Shown here in pieces: positions 31,371-43,528 of a stretch of DNA of 64,000 bases (its first letter is position 1; each line of letters begins with the position of its first letter). The translations under genes were made by a program, and so were the position numbers. The stretch comes from Xanthoparmelia taractica (Eukaryota; Ascomycota; Lecanoromycetes; Lecanorales; Parmeliaceae), in the NCBI GenBank assembly GCA_033085395.1, contig JANQBS010000085.1, positions 94,194 through 158,193 on the forward strand, read 5' to 3'. A model generated the notes under the pieces. It ran no database searches, had not been told where the DNA came from, and saw only the letters and a program-made list of their open reading frames with translations.

Positions 31371-32530
31371 TTGCAACTTTGGTAGATAGAGGGAAGGCCT
31401 CTCTGTAAGCTGATGATTACAAGAACTTGTTGGTGGCTAACTATGGGAAAATTCATCGAGGGGTGGAAGGATGAAGAAGCACGTAAAGAAAACTATTTGA
31501 TATATAAAGGATCGGGAGCCAGGAGACGAACTCAATGATCATGTACCCCAAAGTTGCCCGTATCAAACAATCTCATCGCAGTAAGCCCGAAACGGTTTTT
31601 CGATGGCAGTAAATAGTAGTCGTCGTTACCGGATGTTGCGGTTCACGTGCGCGAAGGGTGAGTGCCATGGATGGCAAAGTATAGAGCGAGTATTATGCAA
31701 GACCAGGAAGCGGTGGGTGAATGTTGTATACTAAGTATAATAATGGGTGATCATAGACAAATCTGCGTCATTATTGCATGCATGGACAGACAGCAAAGCA
31801 GCTCTTCAGTCGTGGTCACGGAGCTGCCGATCCCCCTCATAGCTCATAGGTCAAGAGCCATTTTGGGGATCCATCCTTTCGAGGAACGCATCCTAGGGCT
31901 GGCCAAGCTCGCACATGATTCGATTTCAGTGCCTACACTTCCGATATCCCGACCCCTCACCGCTGCTGTATGCGTAAGGATCTAGCTCAAGGCTTGGCTC
32001 GCTGAGACTGGTCGTATTCTGGGAACGTCGACCCTTATGAACTGCCAAAGTCCGGAAGAACACCCCTATTGACTGGTACATTTGTGATATAGCACTGGAA
32101 ACCGCTTGCCACTTCGTGGTGACTCGCCATTCGACGGGTGCAAGCCCAGTAAATCCGGCCCCAAATTGGCTCCTCCCCAAGTACATTGCACCTTGTGGAG
32201 TCTTTTCATCTTGCTTTGGGTGTCTCATCAGCGCCAAGGGGTGTTCTATCCTGCGCCCTGTCTTTATTGGCAGTCATAGAGCTGCCGGAAAACGCATTTA
32301 GCACTCCCCATCACAATCACATCTCAATCTGCCACTCAGAAAACCTTACGGTTGTAGTAATGCTTAATGGACTAAAAGAGATCAAAGTCATGCACTCAAC
32401 TCGTTCTCAAAGAGAGAAATACAGTGTGATTATGAGACCGCCAGCCGGACAAAGTGGGCGCTACAAGGCGGCACACTAGGTTAATTCCACTTCATGTTAG
32501 GCTGCTGCTTGCATCTCACTTTGGCTGCCG
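31371..32530. other. Intergenic within GNAT array
   Basis: This is 1,160 bp containing the copy 4 promoter. A minus-strand frame (31926-32237) has no motif and was not called. Confidence 0.55.
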
Positions 32531-35391
32531 CTATGATGGTTTTTGGCTAATCGACTGAGGCCAGCGCAGCATGTAGTTCCATTTGTAGGTTCCAAACGAG
32601 ACTCCTTCCCCCTTGTCGCGTTCCCGAGGTTCCGGCCCATAGGAATCCAGATCTAGGTTCAGCTCACCAGCGCACGTGAAGCCTGCTCGCCGAAAAAGCC
32701 CTGCCTTGAGCATGCCCCGCGAAATTGCAGGGTCTTCTGGTGCTTGAACCCAGATGGGCAGCTTTTGTACGTCCGCGATCGCCGTTATGGATTTTAGTAG
32801 TGCAGAGGCGACTCCGCGTCCTTGGTGCAAGGGATGAACAACGAGGGCATTAATGACCAGACGACGAACGGGGACAAAGTACATCTGAGCCTCGGTCGCT
32901 CGAGCTTGGATTGTCAACGCGAGAGCCTGGCCGACCTTTCTCTGATTTGAACGCTCAGCTACCTTTTTTGCGCTTTCCTCCACTGATGTGAACCTTGAAA
33001 TTTGCGGAGGCATGAGGTGGGCAACTGTCGTCCAGTCCAGGTAGGCTGATAGATCTTCGGGCTTTGCTTGAAGCGTATCCACCTCGTGATATGCCACCCA
33101 TCCGATAACATCACTAGGATGCTTTCTGACGGCGGCACGGACTCTCAAGTCTGGTCCAGGGAAACGGGTTTCGAGCATGGTAAAGATGGCAGCCCAGAGG
33201 TCCTCATTATTAGACATGAGCCTGGCAGATGCGTCGCAATTAAAGACAGTTGTGTATACCGTGGACATTGGGCCAAAGTGCATCTTGTCTGGCAGAATTA
33301 CCCTGAAGGGAGCTCCATTGTCTAAGACAGCCGGTTTCCCTGACGATCGTGACGGAAGTGAAAACGACATATCACCGCACCTCTGGGCATCGTTGGACTT
33401 GGGTTTCATCTTGTCTTTCTTAGCTCCGGAAGCGGTAGGAGCAGACTGTTCTGGTTCTGTATCTTTTTCAGCATGTCGTTCGGGCGCATGCTCGTGCTCC
33501 GGTCTAGGCTCTTTCTCAGAGCCTTTCTCAAAGTCTTGCTCAGGGTTTTGCTCTGGATCTACAAGATCCCACCTAAAAGTGCTCATGTTCGACTCAAGAT
33601 TGACAGCTCGGAACTTTTGCCGCAGGAAATCCAGATGAGCATTCAATGGATCCATACTGGGATGACTGCCGGTTGCAAGGAGGACATCTCTTGCAATTGT
33701 CTCCGGATTATAATTCGAGCGCCTGAGAGCGTCCCGACGCTTCTGTATAGGTCGTACGATATCCTGCCGTAGGAGAGCATCTCGTCTAGATGGCTTGCAT
33801 ACCGGCTCGACACTTCTTATACTCTCTTCGGCATTTGAAGACAGAGGCTTGGGTGCAAGGGGACGAAGCAAAGCAACTTTGGGAAGGTTGCGTGATTTTT
33901 CCTTGGCGTCCGCTGCTAGATGTAAAAACTCCTCTTCCTGACCTCGATATCCGTTGCGAGCATAGTACCTAACGATGCTCTGAAGGCTGGGGTGATCGGT
34001 CCACTTCAAGCTGTCAGGATTGCCGTGCTTTGTTATGCAGCCAACAAAATGTCTCATGACGCCCCGTGTTCGCGTAAACTGTGTATCACATCTAGGACAG
34101 TGATAACTACCACATCTTGTTTCAACCTTGTATGGTAAGGCCTTTTCCCTCGAATAGACGCCGCAGACGCTGGTGTAGACAGAAGTACCATGCCCGTTAG
34201 ACTCCCGGTTGGTATGAGGTTCGCGGAATGTCTGTTCGGCAGATCTTGACTTGACAGGGGCCTGCAATGCAGGAGCTAGGGGGCGGTTGGACGAGGGCAT
34301 AGCTAGTGGTGTAAGCTCGGTGCCATGGCTGGAGAGCAGATACTTACCGCTGGCCTGTGGAGTAGAGCTAGTACTGAGGCTAGAATCAGATGAGCTAGCA
34401 TCCTGATGTACCTTTCTGCTCTGAATACAACTGCTAGCCCGGTTTGGGACACTTTTGGACTCAGTGCAACTTTTAGGAGTTTCCCTTAGATCTGAAGTCG
34501 GCGAATCGCCTACGGTGGTTTTCGTATGCAAGCGTATCAGTACACGTTTGCGTGGGCCGTCCTCCAAGGGTTCAGGATCTTGTCTCTTGGGCTGGCTCAA
34601 CCGAAGCCGAATGGGACGGGACTCGTCCACCGAGGTGATGGTAGCTTCTTGTTCTTCGCGATAGTGGTGGTGGAGCTGAGAAGTTTTGTTGAACGACTCG
34701 TTGCGAGACTCGTAGCCGCAGTGGTGTATATCCTTGTTTATGTGACTACTCTCATGCTGTATCAAACCCCCACGATCACAGAAACTCTTATTACAACCTT
34801 CGTAGGAACAAGTAAAAGGTCGCTCCCTGGTATGCATATGCATGTGAGCCTCCAAAGTTTCTCTTCGAGCGAACGTTCTGCTGCAAGAATCATACTCGCA
34901 GGCCAAGGGGCGCTGCTTATGCGCGCGATGATGCTCAGTCAATCCCTCCCGGTTGTGGAAAGTTTGACCGCAAGAGTCGTATCTGCAAGCGAAGAGAGAC
35001 TGGTTTTCGTGCGTGTGGCAGTGCTTATCTAACGCCTCGCTGTCATGGAAAGCCTGGCCGCAAGCCTCGTATTTGCATGCGAAAGGTCGCTCATCTGCAT
35101 GAGTGCGGTGATGCCGAATCAAAGCCCCACGGTCATGGAAAGCCTCGCCGCAAGACCCGTAATCGCAAGCATAAGGATGCTGGTTCGTATGCCTGCGGTA
35201 ATGGGCCTCAAAGGTTGACATGCTCTTGAAGCTCTATCATGGCCGGAGACCAGATATCAGTATATAGTCATTCAAAGGGAAAGATAGCTCTGATGCTTTG
35301 CTTTGTTTTATTTTCCTTGTTTTGCTTTGCTTACCTTATTGCATCCATCCCACTCGCATTGGTACGACCAGAACTTTCCAGCAGCCGACAT
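32531..35391 (-). CDS. C2H2 zinc-finger array fused to a GNAT acetyltransferase domain
   Basis: Model: complement(join(32531..35233, 35335..35391)), 919 residues. The 101-bp intron is supported because it splits the first zinc finger exactly: C12-x4-C17 in exon 1, and H30-x3-H34 in exon 2. Six C-x4-C-x12-H-x3-H fingers run in tandem (about residues 12-180), then a degenerate seventh whose second cysteine is arginine (CGYESRNESF). A separate C-x2-C finger follows mid-protein (YHCPRCDTQFTRTRGVMRH). A disordered serine-rich and E/P-rich linker leads to a C-terminal GNAT domain (about 670-910) with an intact loop, VHPLHQGRGVASALLKS (Q823-S829), and the family tail (GFTCAGELNLDLDSYGPE..YKWNYMLRW). 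The 901-codon second exon has no stop, so the fusion is not an artefact of exon joining. A DNA-bound or nucleic-acid-bound acetyltransferase is suggested. Confidence 0.87.
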
Positions 35392-37403
35392 GGCGGTCCC
35401 AATCAAGTACACCACTGGTCCCTACCGGAATATATCGATTTTCGCTGTATTCAGTCCTACGGGAGGAACACAGTGCGAGTAGACCGCGATGCCGTACACA
35501 AATCAGGCGAGTGAGACTAAATGGATCAATCAAGTTAAGCAGCAAGATGGGAGGCAAATAAAAGAGGTATCCGTGTTTCAGAAGCCTCCAAAGTCAAGTC
35601 GTACAATAGAAGAGGGAATAGATGTTGGAATGGAGCAAGAAGAGTAAAGGGAGAAGAGAACTTAGAAGACTCAGGGGAGTAAACATCGGGGATACTGCAC
35701 TTTGTAGTCGAAGTGGTAGGCTTCCGGAGAGGTAGTACAGACTATTAGGATGACGTTGTTAGCGAGCTTACCTCCAACAAGACACCGAAACCGTTATATC
35801 AATGACCAATACGAAACTGCTATTAAGAATTAGTAGGAAGCAGATGGTAACGACCACTCCCTCCACTACTTTCCACCATCACCGGCGTCTTCTTTACAAA
35901 TCGGACCACCCTCCAGTAATCCTGCAGCCGCAGGACCCATTCGTAAAGACGCCTAGCTTGTAATATCTCGATTCCTAAAGGTACGAACTGTAACCCTTTC
36001 TTCCCAGGGCTTTCGTATGGCGTACTGCTTTACCATGCCAATGAGCTTCAGCGCCACATCGTATCCGTTACTCCAAGGATCTGCGACCACAGTATCCTTC
36101 ATCAAACATCTGCTGTAGCCGCAGTCTCCTGTAAAAACTCGCACTCTTCTAAGACGACGTTCCGAGAGACTGAAAACCGTTGTCCTTGAGCTACCCTGAT
36201 ATCTTAATCGGTAGCTTCTAACCCTCGTCCACCTCTAGCGAAGTTGCCACGTCTCTATCAAGGTGGAGTAGTCTGTCTTTATCTAATAGCCCAGTATACT
36301 CTACAGAACCACAGCATAGCCACCTCATAATGCGGTCCAGCTTTTAGTTCTTAGAGTAGGCTGGACTGACATAACATCTCTCAGGTATACTAATAACCGA
36401 TTGCCTGTTGACAAGCGCCGTTATACAACGACTCTACACATTCATCGTCAGGGAAGACAAGGTGGGTACAAATTTCTGTCCAACCCACCGATGAATCTTA
36501 GCCTATCAACGATCAAAAACATCATTAAGATCAAGATCTTGTTTGCCATTGAAAACGTGTCAGCAGACCGTGGCGGCACCAGGCTTTACATACAGCGAAT
36601 ACTCTCCGTACATCGGATGTGAGTCTCGTCACTGACGCAACAGTAGGCACTTCTCCAATGCAGGGCGTAGGGTTCTTGATTGAGCGAAGAGTTTTTCTCG
36701 CCAGAAGTCCATTGAGTCGGCGCAGGCCCTACGAAATCCCGGTGCTGCTGTCAACACGTGACTCTCCAGCTTCCATATGACTTCGAAGCTGTGCATCCGC
36801 TTCTAACAGGAAGTTTCCCTAAACAGCATGTCAACGTCGTCTCTCTTTGGCCTTGACGTGACAGTTGAAGGTCAGCCCGGTATTTGGTTGCTCCGATGTG
36901 GTGATGAGTTAGGGATGTCCAGAGCAGAGTTCTATGTCTGCATCACACAAAAAGCCAAACTCATCAGCATGTGCTACTGGTCCAGGGCAAGAACATTAGA
37001 GTGCTCAACATAGAGGGGTGAATCACGGTTTGACTAACCGGAGAGCTACGCTTGAGGATGCGTTGTTCTGCTGTGAGATAAACTTGCCAACCTCGTTGTA
37101 ATATTCGATAGTCAGAAGACCATAGCTGGCTGGACTAGTAACATTGCACATCGCTGGCGTCCTGAAGATTACCCACGCTTAAATTGACGTCTAGTCTTAT
37201 TACGAGATTGGAGGTTCGAATAGCGAGGTCGAGCCTCTACAAGCTCAGGGCCGCAAAGGTGGGTTGCTACAGTCGTTATAATGTCTTATCTTTCGACTGA
37301 GGCAACGGTGGTTAGACACCTCGCTTCCGACACAGTGCTGCCACGACACTAATATCATCGAATTTGCCTGAAAATTAGTTAGCTAGCTAAGAAACTTTCT
37401 GAT
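35392..37403. other. Gene-poor, TA-rich region
   Basis: This is 2,012 bp with dense CTA/TAG/TAT trinucleotides and only short broken frames. It looks like decayed sequence, possibly a point-mutated (RIP) relic, but no parent element is recognisable. Confidence 0.4.
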
Positions 37404-38537
37404 TCAGTGATTATTACCTCCTTCCATAGCTAAACCCTCCTCCACCGCTCTTTCCATGTATGGGCTTTCAGCATAAGGGTCTTCGGCGATAGTCCGAGCC
37501 GCTTTCACAAGCTCTTTGGCTACGAAGAGCATGCCACCACCAGCACCGCCTGCTCTGTCTTCGGAAGCCTCACCGCCTTCTCCAGACTCCCATTTTCGGA
37601 TGCTGTCAACGACTTTATCGAGGACCTCATGTTCCCAGAGGTTGTCAACGACACCATCAGACATGGCGAGTACTACGTCATTCTCTTCAATGGCTACTCT
37701 GTCCATGACAGCGTTAGCAATGGGCGTATCTGGACTGTTGGTACCCAATTGCCGTGGACAGTCGAACCAGTGCCATTGCTCGCTGGTCTTGTAAATAATG
37801 CTCTGATCTTTAGGACGCAGAACCAGACATTGTGAGTCTCCTAGATTCGTTACATAGAGTAGTGGTATTCTAGGCTCTTTGGTGCTATAGTGGAGGAGGG
37901 CGGCACAGGCAGTTGTAGTGCCATTCCATTCATTTGGAGATGAAGTCGCTAATTTGGTCTGCTCATACGCTTTCTGCAAATATTCGACCGGGTTTGGCTC
38001 CGAAGACGTCGCAGCAGCGTCCGTGACAGTAGCATCCCGTTCTGCCTCCAAAGCCCAGAAATGGAGAATCAACCTAGACCAAAGACTGTGAATGTCAGCT
38101 CACCGGCACTAGTTGAGCAGGCATCATGGCAGCGCTTACGCAGCGTGGCCCTTCTCCCTCGTAGCCCAAGCCCCAACCCCATCATTTGCCCCTATAAAGT
38201 TCTCTCCTACAAGGACAGCGTCATCTCCGTTGGTGATACCTCTTATCATTTCTCCATTCACGTAAGATCTCCTGTCTCTGCTTCGATTATGGGTACTCAA
38301 TGGGTCTGAAAAGGATCCTGAAGGCAGAGAGAGGAACGGTGGAGGGAACGGCCGAGAGGAGCGTTTGGCGAAGAGGGAATATCCGGTGTCGAAATAAAAG
38401 GGAGACTTAGGTTTCTGATTGAGAGCATCTGCTGGCAAGGGAGTAGTCTTGCCTGCCTGGGGGACTGAACATGAGGAAGTGGCCCATCGCTGCTGCGTGG
38501 GAGATTGGGAGGCGCGGCTTCGGATGGCAGCTCTCAT
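37404..38537 (-). CDS. PTC7: PP2C-type protein phosphatase, PTC7-like, mitochondrial
   Basis: Model: complement(join(37404..38085, 38140..38537)), 359 residues, one 54-bp intron. Ptc7-type phosphatases are manganese/magnesium-dependent Ser/Thr phosphatases of mitochondria, tied in yeast to coenzyme Q synthesis. The N terminus is arginine-rich and lacks acidic residues (MRAAIRSRASQSPTQQRW), as expected for a mitochondrial presequence. Seen: VLVGENFIGANDGVGAWATREKG with the metal-binding aspartate in NDGVG, NPVEYLQKAYEQTK, GTTTACAALL, LYVTNLGDSQCLVLR with the second metal site, the FDCPRQLGTNSPDTP block special to PTC7/azr1, and VVLAMSDGVVDNLWEHEV. A glycine-rich insert (GGAGGGM) lies before the end. 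Confidence 0.9.
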
Positions 38538-38966
38538 ACCAGCTGCTGGCAGAAGAAGAGGATTGGAGGGAAGGACCGATAATAAGGGCCCAGGAAATTC
38601 TTATTCATGATCGAGCGCGATCAAAAATGACCAAAGTAAGGATTTCGTTGTATACAGTTGCTCAATCGTAAGGCAATCCTGAGGTACAACAATATCGGAC
38701 GGGAGAATCCCCTCAAAAACCGCCGCTCACAGGGTTAGCGTACGTCATCATAAACTTCATAGGGGGTACTTGTACATTACCCTGGCGAATCTATTGCGAT
38801 TGATAAGGTGGTTACAAAAGTACTGTATACCAAAACGAAGAGATCCTTGTTCGAATGATCTACTTGTGCATGACTTTTGCTATTCTACAATCTCTTACCT
38901 AACCATAGCATATCTGCCTTGACTCTTGGACTCAGCTTCATTGAAGCTCCCTCCACCAAATCAGCC
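38538..38966. promoter_or_regulatory. Divergent promoter of PTC7-like gene and EMC6
   Basis: This 429-bp space lies between the two start codons. No further coding signal is seen and no strong TATA box was identified. Confidence 0.45.
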
Positions 38967-39368
38967 ATGCCCACCGAGCGCGAACTTGAAATTTCTCCTA
39001 TAGTCCCGGAATCTATCCAACACAACACCCAGGTACATCCCCTTTCATACATATCTCTCGCAAGCCACTTCCAAGTCCTCTTAACCACTGACTCTTCCCC
39101 ATAGGTCATCTCAAACATCCGCTCCCTAACCGCCTCTCTCTTCGGCGTCGCGTCTGGAATCCTCGGTCTAGAGTCTTCCTCCGGCTTCCTCTTCTACCTT
39201 CTCGGCACCTTCTTCGTCTCAATACTCATCTGGAGCATACTAGCAAAGCGTAAACAAGGGGACTACTTCCAGGCAGCCTGGAGCGAGTTGTGGGCCGGAG
39301 ATGTACTGAATGGCGGTATGAGTTTTGTGCTGACGTGGACGTTGTTCTATGGGTTGGTGAGGGCTTGA
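38967..39368 (+). CDS. EMC6: ER membrane protein complex subunit 6 (EMC6)
   Basis: Model: join(38967..39032, 39105..39368), 109 residues, one 72-bp intron. EMC6 is a small three-helix core subunit of the ER membrane complex, which inserts tail-anchored and multi-pass proteins. Seen: the IQHNTQVISNIRSLTASLFGVASGILGL segment, a second hydrophobic hairpin (GFLFYLLGTFFVSILIWSIL), a basic KRKQGDYF turn, and the last helix DVLNGGMSFVLTWTLFYGLV. Length, order and spacing fit fungal EMC6. Confidence 0.92.
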
Positions 39369-40280
39369 TAGGATTTTAGAAAGCATTGCGGGAAGAAGCC
39401 AGGAGAAAATGGTAGGATCTAGGGACGGGGATTACCAGCGTCGGCGGTGGTTTGGGCGCTACGATCCAGGTGTATAACAGCAGGCGAACCAGGTTGCATG
39501 ATACCCAATGAAATTGATCTTCTCAGGCATTCCAACAACGTGGCGATGGTGACTTATATGATCCAAACTGACCGAACCCGTGATCCTCACGAATTGATTC
39601 AAATTGAGGTTCTGCCACTTCAAAACCATAGATCTATTATTACCAAGGGGCAGCATTTCAAGGACAGTTTCTTCTGTGCCGGAAATCCTGGGAACCATTA
39701 AGGCATTGATACACCTCTATTACTCTCCAAACTTACACAATTACATCGAAACCGTACATCGATACACCTCCATCCCTCTCCAAACTTACAGATCACATCG
39801 AAAGCGCACATCGATACACCGACATTACTCCCCAAACTTACAGATCACATCGAAAGCGCACATCGATACACCGACATTACTCCCCAAACTTACCAATTAC
39901 ATCAGAACCACAATATAAAAACACACTAAGGGCCTCTTCTATTGGAGGGAAACCATGTTTTGTGTGACTAGGTTCAAAGCTCAGTCCCAAGGGACCCACA
40001 AGTGCTGGCTCAATTGAGTAGCTGCTGCGTGATAGACTTCAAGTCCGTTGGATGCAGAACCTTCCTTGTTATGCCAATTTCGCTGTTGGTCTGAATGAAT
40101 GAATGAATGCTTGACTTTGAAGGTCATGGCAGTGCGCGTGTATCCTTAACGCGGTGCCAACGGACAGCGTACACCTTCGATTGTGTAGAGAAGAGAAAGA
40201 ATCATTTACGAAGACGAAAGGTGCAGCATCTGTTCTAGGTACATTTCGTTTCGATGAGCATCTTGATCTCTACAAGAGCT
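39369..40280. other. Intergenic with tandem repeat
   Basis: This is 912 bp between the convergent EMC6 and DIP2 genes. It contains the 52-bp tandem repeat listed separately and a GAAT microsatellite near 40095. Confidence 0.6.
39706..39910. repeat. 52-bp tandem repeat, about four copies
   Basis: The landmark GATACACC recurs at 39708, 39761, 39813 and 39865, a period of 52-53 bp. The two central copies are almost identical (AAACTTACAGATCACATCGA.. pattern) and the outer ones are diverged. It lies between two convergent genes and is not coding. The graded decay from centre to edges is typical of a minisatellite. Confidence 0.9.
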
Positions 40281-43200
40281 TCAAGCTACATCAACAAATG
40301 CCCTCTTCTTCCTTCCCTTCCCAATCGCCTGCTCTTCTTCCTCCCAGACTTCCTCATCCACATATTGCTTTCTGCCCATCTCTTCCATTCTTCTTCCCAC
40401 GAACCGTAACGCCGCAAGATTGAATCCCATCTCATCCTTCTGCGTCTGTAACGCTCCCCTCAGTTGCTCGCGCATCTCATCCAAAACCGGTCTTAGGGAT
40501 TTGCTTGCCACGAGCTGCTTGTGGTGCGTCTTAAGCATGAAGAACAGGATACGGCAAGTTAGTGGCATGTTCCATTGCCATTGAGCCCAGATGCGCAGGA
40601 AGGTGAAGAGGGAGGCGACTTTATCAAACGGGAGAACCAGGAGGGCATCTTGGAGGGCGGCGGCTTTGATTTTCTGGATCACGTTGAGGAGATGTGCTTC
40701 GGCAGAGATGTGGTTGTAAGCTAGAAAGATGGGATCGCGCTGTGGTAATGCGAGATTCGGCTGGGCAGCCTTGGCTTGACGATACTCACTCATAATAGTC
40801 AGATCTGCCATGCCGACCTCGAGCGCTTCGGCAATCTTTTCGCCCGCCATAAGAGTTTCAACAGTCTGCTTGCCAGCAGCAACGACCTCCCTTCTCTCTT
40901 CACCTGCGTCTTCTTCCTGCTCGAGGGAAGTGGTGAGCGTGCTTTCGTAGAGCTCCTCCAATTCCTTTTCTCGCTCTTCCTCCAGAAAAATCTGCTCATC
41001 GGTCTGCTCCCAGACTCGTATGCTTTTATCATGACTTGCGCTGACTAGAAATTCTCCTGTTCGACTCACGGTTAATGCCCAAATCTCGCCATGGTGGCCT
41101 TCGAGCTTTTGGATCTGCTCGAACTTGTCTCCGTCCCAGTATTTGATGATTTTATCTTTGCTTGCGCTAAAGAAGTGATGACCATTGCCGTCCTGGTTGT
41201 GGGGCACGAATGAAACTTGCATAATACTGTCTTGGTGTGCGAAGAAGGCCTTATGGCAATCGCCGAAGTCAAGACCCCAGAGCCGTACGTTCTTGTCGGC
41301 TGAGCAGGTAACTATAAGCTTACTGTCGAAAGAGATGTCCATGTTTAGTACGGGCAGCTTGTGGCCATACAGATTGAGGAAAAGCTTCAATGAGTCGACA
41401 AAGAAAACCTTGACAGTGTTGTCAAGGAGGGAGAGAGCAAGGAGCCGCGAATCGGGGGAGAAGCGCAAACTGAGAATGTCATCGGCGACTTTTAGGGTAC
41501 GAGTATGGGCAAGCTTAAAGCGAGGCGTTGAGCGTTTGGTCCCTGGTATTCCCTCCTGGACGACCTCGAAGGTGAAGAATTTGGCAGACTTGTCAGCACT
41601 GCCAGTAGCCATAGACCTGCCGTCCGGGTGAACATGCAATGTCCACACAGGTCCCTCGTGGGCCTTGACGGTGTCTATTAGCGTAGACGAAGCAATGTCA
41701 AAGATCTCTAGCTCTCCGTTTCGATTGCCGACAACCACTATCTTATCTCCGGGCAGGAAACTGGCACAGAGCGCGTAGCCACAGTCGAGTGTTCGAATAC
41801 AGCTTTGTGTTCGTACATTCCATATTTTCAAGCTGCCATTACATGCAGACGCCAGCATCCTATCGTCAGAGCTCAGAGCTAAGGATCGCACATCTGTGCG
41901 ATGTCCCGGCAAGTCTACGGAGTAAGGTCGAGTGTAATCAGGCGGCTCATCGGGTTTAGAGGGCTTTTCCTTCTGCTTCGTCGTCACGCTATAGAGTTCC
42001 AGCTGATTGTTCGTAGTCGCCGCCAGTAGTTCGAGACTTTTACCCGATCTTCGCCCAGCCCAGCTAATCGACCGGACCTTGCCAGCGGTTCGGACTATGA
42101 CATAGGGGACGATGACATCGGTAATGGGTGCTAAAGACAGATCTCCGAGTTCCTTTTCGCCGTCAACTAGCTCATCGTTTTCTTTGCTGTCTTGGCCTGC
42201 AGCAGCCATGGCTTTCTCTTTTCGTCTCCTCTTCTTCCTTGCCAAGGACTTTTGTACTTCACTCTCACTTCGGATTCTCCAAAGCTCTACAGCTTTTTCG
42301 GAGCCGTGTGCTGCAATATAGTTGCCGCCTGGATGAAAGCTAAGGCATTGGGTGCGGTCTTTGCCCTGTCTGTACAGGATACCCCTTTCTCTAAGGAAAG
42401 TCTTTGGAGAACCTTCGAAAACTTCAGTGGTGGCCTCCCTTAGGCTTATGAGGTCTATCGACCAGATCTTTAGCTCGCCATCATTTCCTGCAGTGATGGC
42501 ACCTGACTGATCAGCGGATACTGCCATTGACCAGCACTCGCCATTGGTCTGAGCAACATGGGTTTCGATACAATGCTGTGATCCAATGTCCCAAAGCTTG
42601 ATGAGTGCATCTTTGCCGGTAGATATTAGGAAGCCTGCGTGCTTCTCATCGTCTTCGGGAAAGCCGTTGGTATGTACTCCGTCGCCATTTATGTCGCCGT
42701 TCACGGATGAAAGTCGATCACTTGTATGGAGGTAATGGAGGCCCGTGATTTGGTCCTTGTGTCCTCGGAGTTTGAAAAGCCCGACTTCGGCGACTAGATC
42801 CCAAACGATGATGTCCGTATCTTTTGCACCGCTAGCTAGGCGAACTCCCTCTTTATCGAAAGCCAAAGTTGTGACGGCAGACTTGTGACCGTTGAAGCTG
42901 ATTACGATCGTTGCTATCCTGGAGTCCCAGACTCTTATGCTACCATCTTCATAGCCTACAGCATAGATATCTGGATCCGCGCTACTGCGGGCTATAACTG
43001 TGACTTCTGCGCTGCAGTGGTTATCCTTCCACCGGCCTAGCAGTTCCCCTTTTTTCACGTCCCAGCAAAATACCTCTTCATTAGCACCCACGATAGCTCT
43101 TCCTACGCCCGACGAGCGCAAGGCCGCATGCTGAACATTTTCGTCCTTACACCAGACAGCGTTCGAGGAAACAGATGTTATGAGACCAAAGGTCTTGGAA

Positions 43201-43283
43201 TGCTCATACTTCCTAGAACGGTCAGCAAAGCAGAAAAAGGATACTGGAGTTGGTAGACGCACTTACAGATAAGACTTCACCAT
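40281..43283 (-). CDS. DIP2: U3 snoRNP WD-repeat protein DIP2/UTP12 (WDR3)
   Basis: Model: complement(join(40281..43212, 43267..43283)), 982 residues. The first coding exon is only 17 bp and splicing it gives the conserved MVKSYLKYEHSKTFGLI start. Dip2/Utp12 is a UtpB-subcomplex subunit of the small-subunit processome. Two beta-propellers are visible as repeated GH..WD units, for example VTTLAFDKEGVRLASGAKDT, LWDIGSQHCIETH, LALSSDDRMLASACNGS and GEIWALTVSRTGEFLVSASH. The C-terminal Utp12 domain follows (AAALQDALLVLPFDKVASLF, WQWNMPLTCRILFFMLKTHH). A lysine-rich insert (KKRRRKEK) may be a nuclear signal. Confidence 0.95.
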
Positions 43284-43528
43284 GTTGCAGTGGGCATGTC
43301 AGACACAACGCACTTGCTCGTCCTTTTTCTTTACTTTCTCGTTTCCCAGCTAATGTGCCGAAGATTTACCGAATGCCGCGACTAAGCGCTCTTCACGAAC
43401 CGATACCGGACGCATTTTCCTAATGCTTCAGATCAAGTAATCTACATTCTACAACATAAATATAGTCCGATCTGCTCACCATGTACTGATCTGGAGAACC
43501 AAGGTCTAAAGAGAAAGTAGACCGAAAC

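Noticed and set aside
31926..32237. Minus-strand ORF of 103 codons between array copies 4 and 5
   Set aside because: It has no GNAT or other motif and an unclear start. It is too short to separate from chance.
39706..39910. Regular repeats considered as a CRISPR array
   Set aside because: The whole 52-bp unit repeats with no unique spacers, and the genome is eukaryotic.
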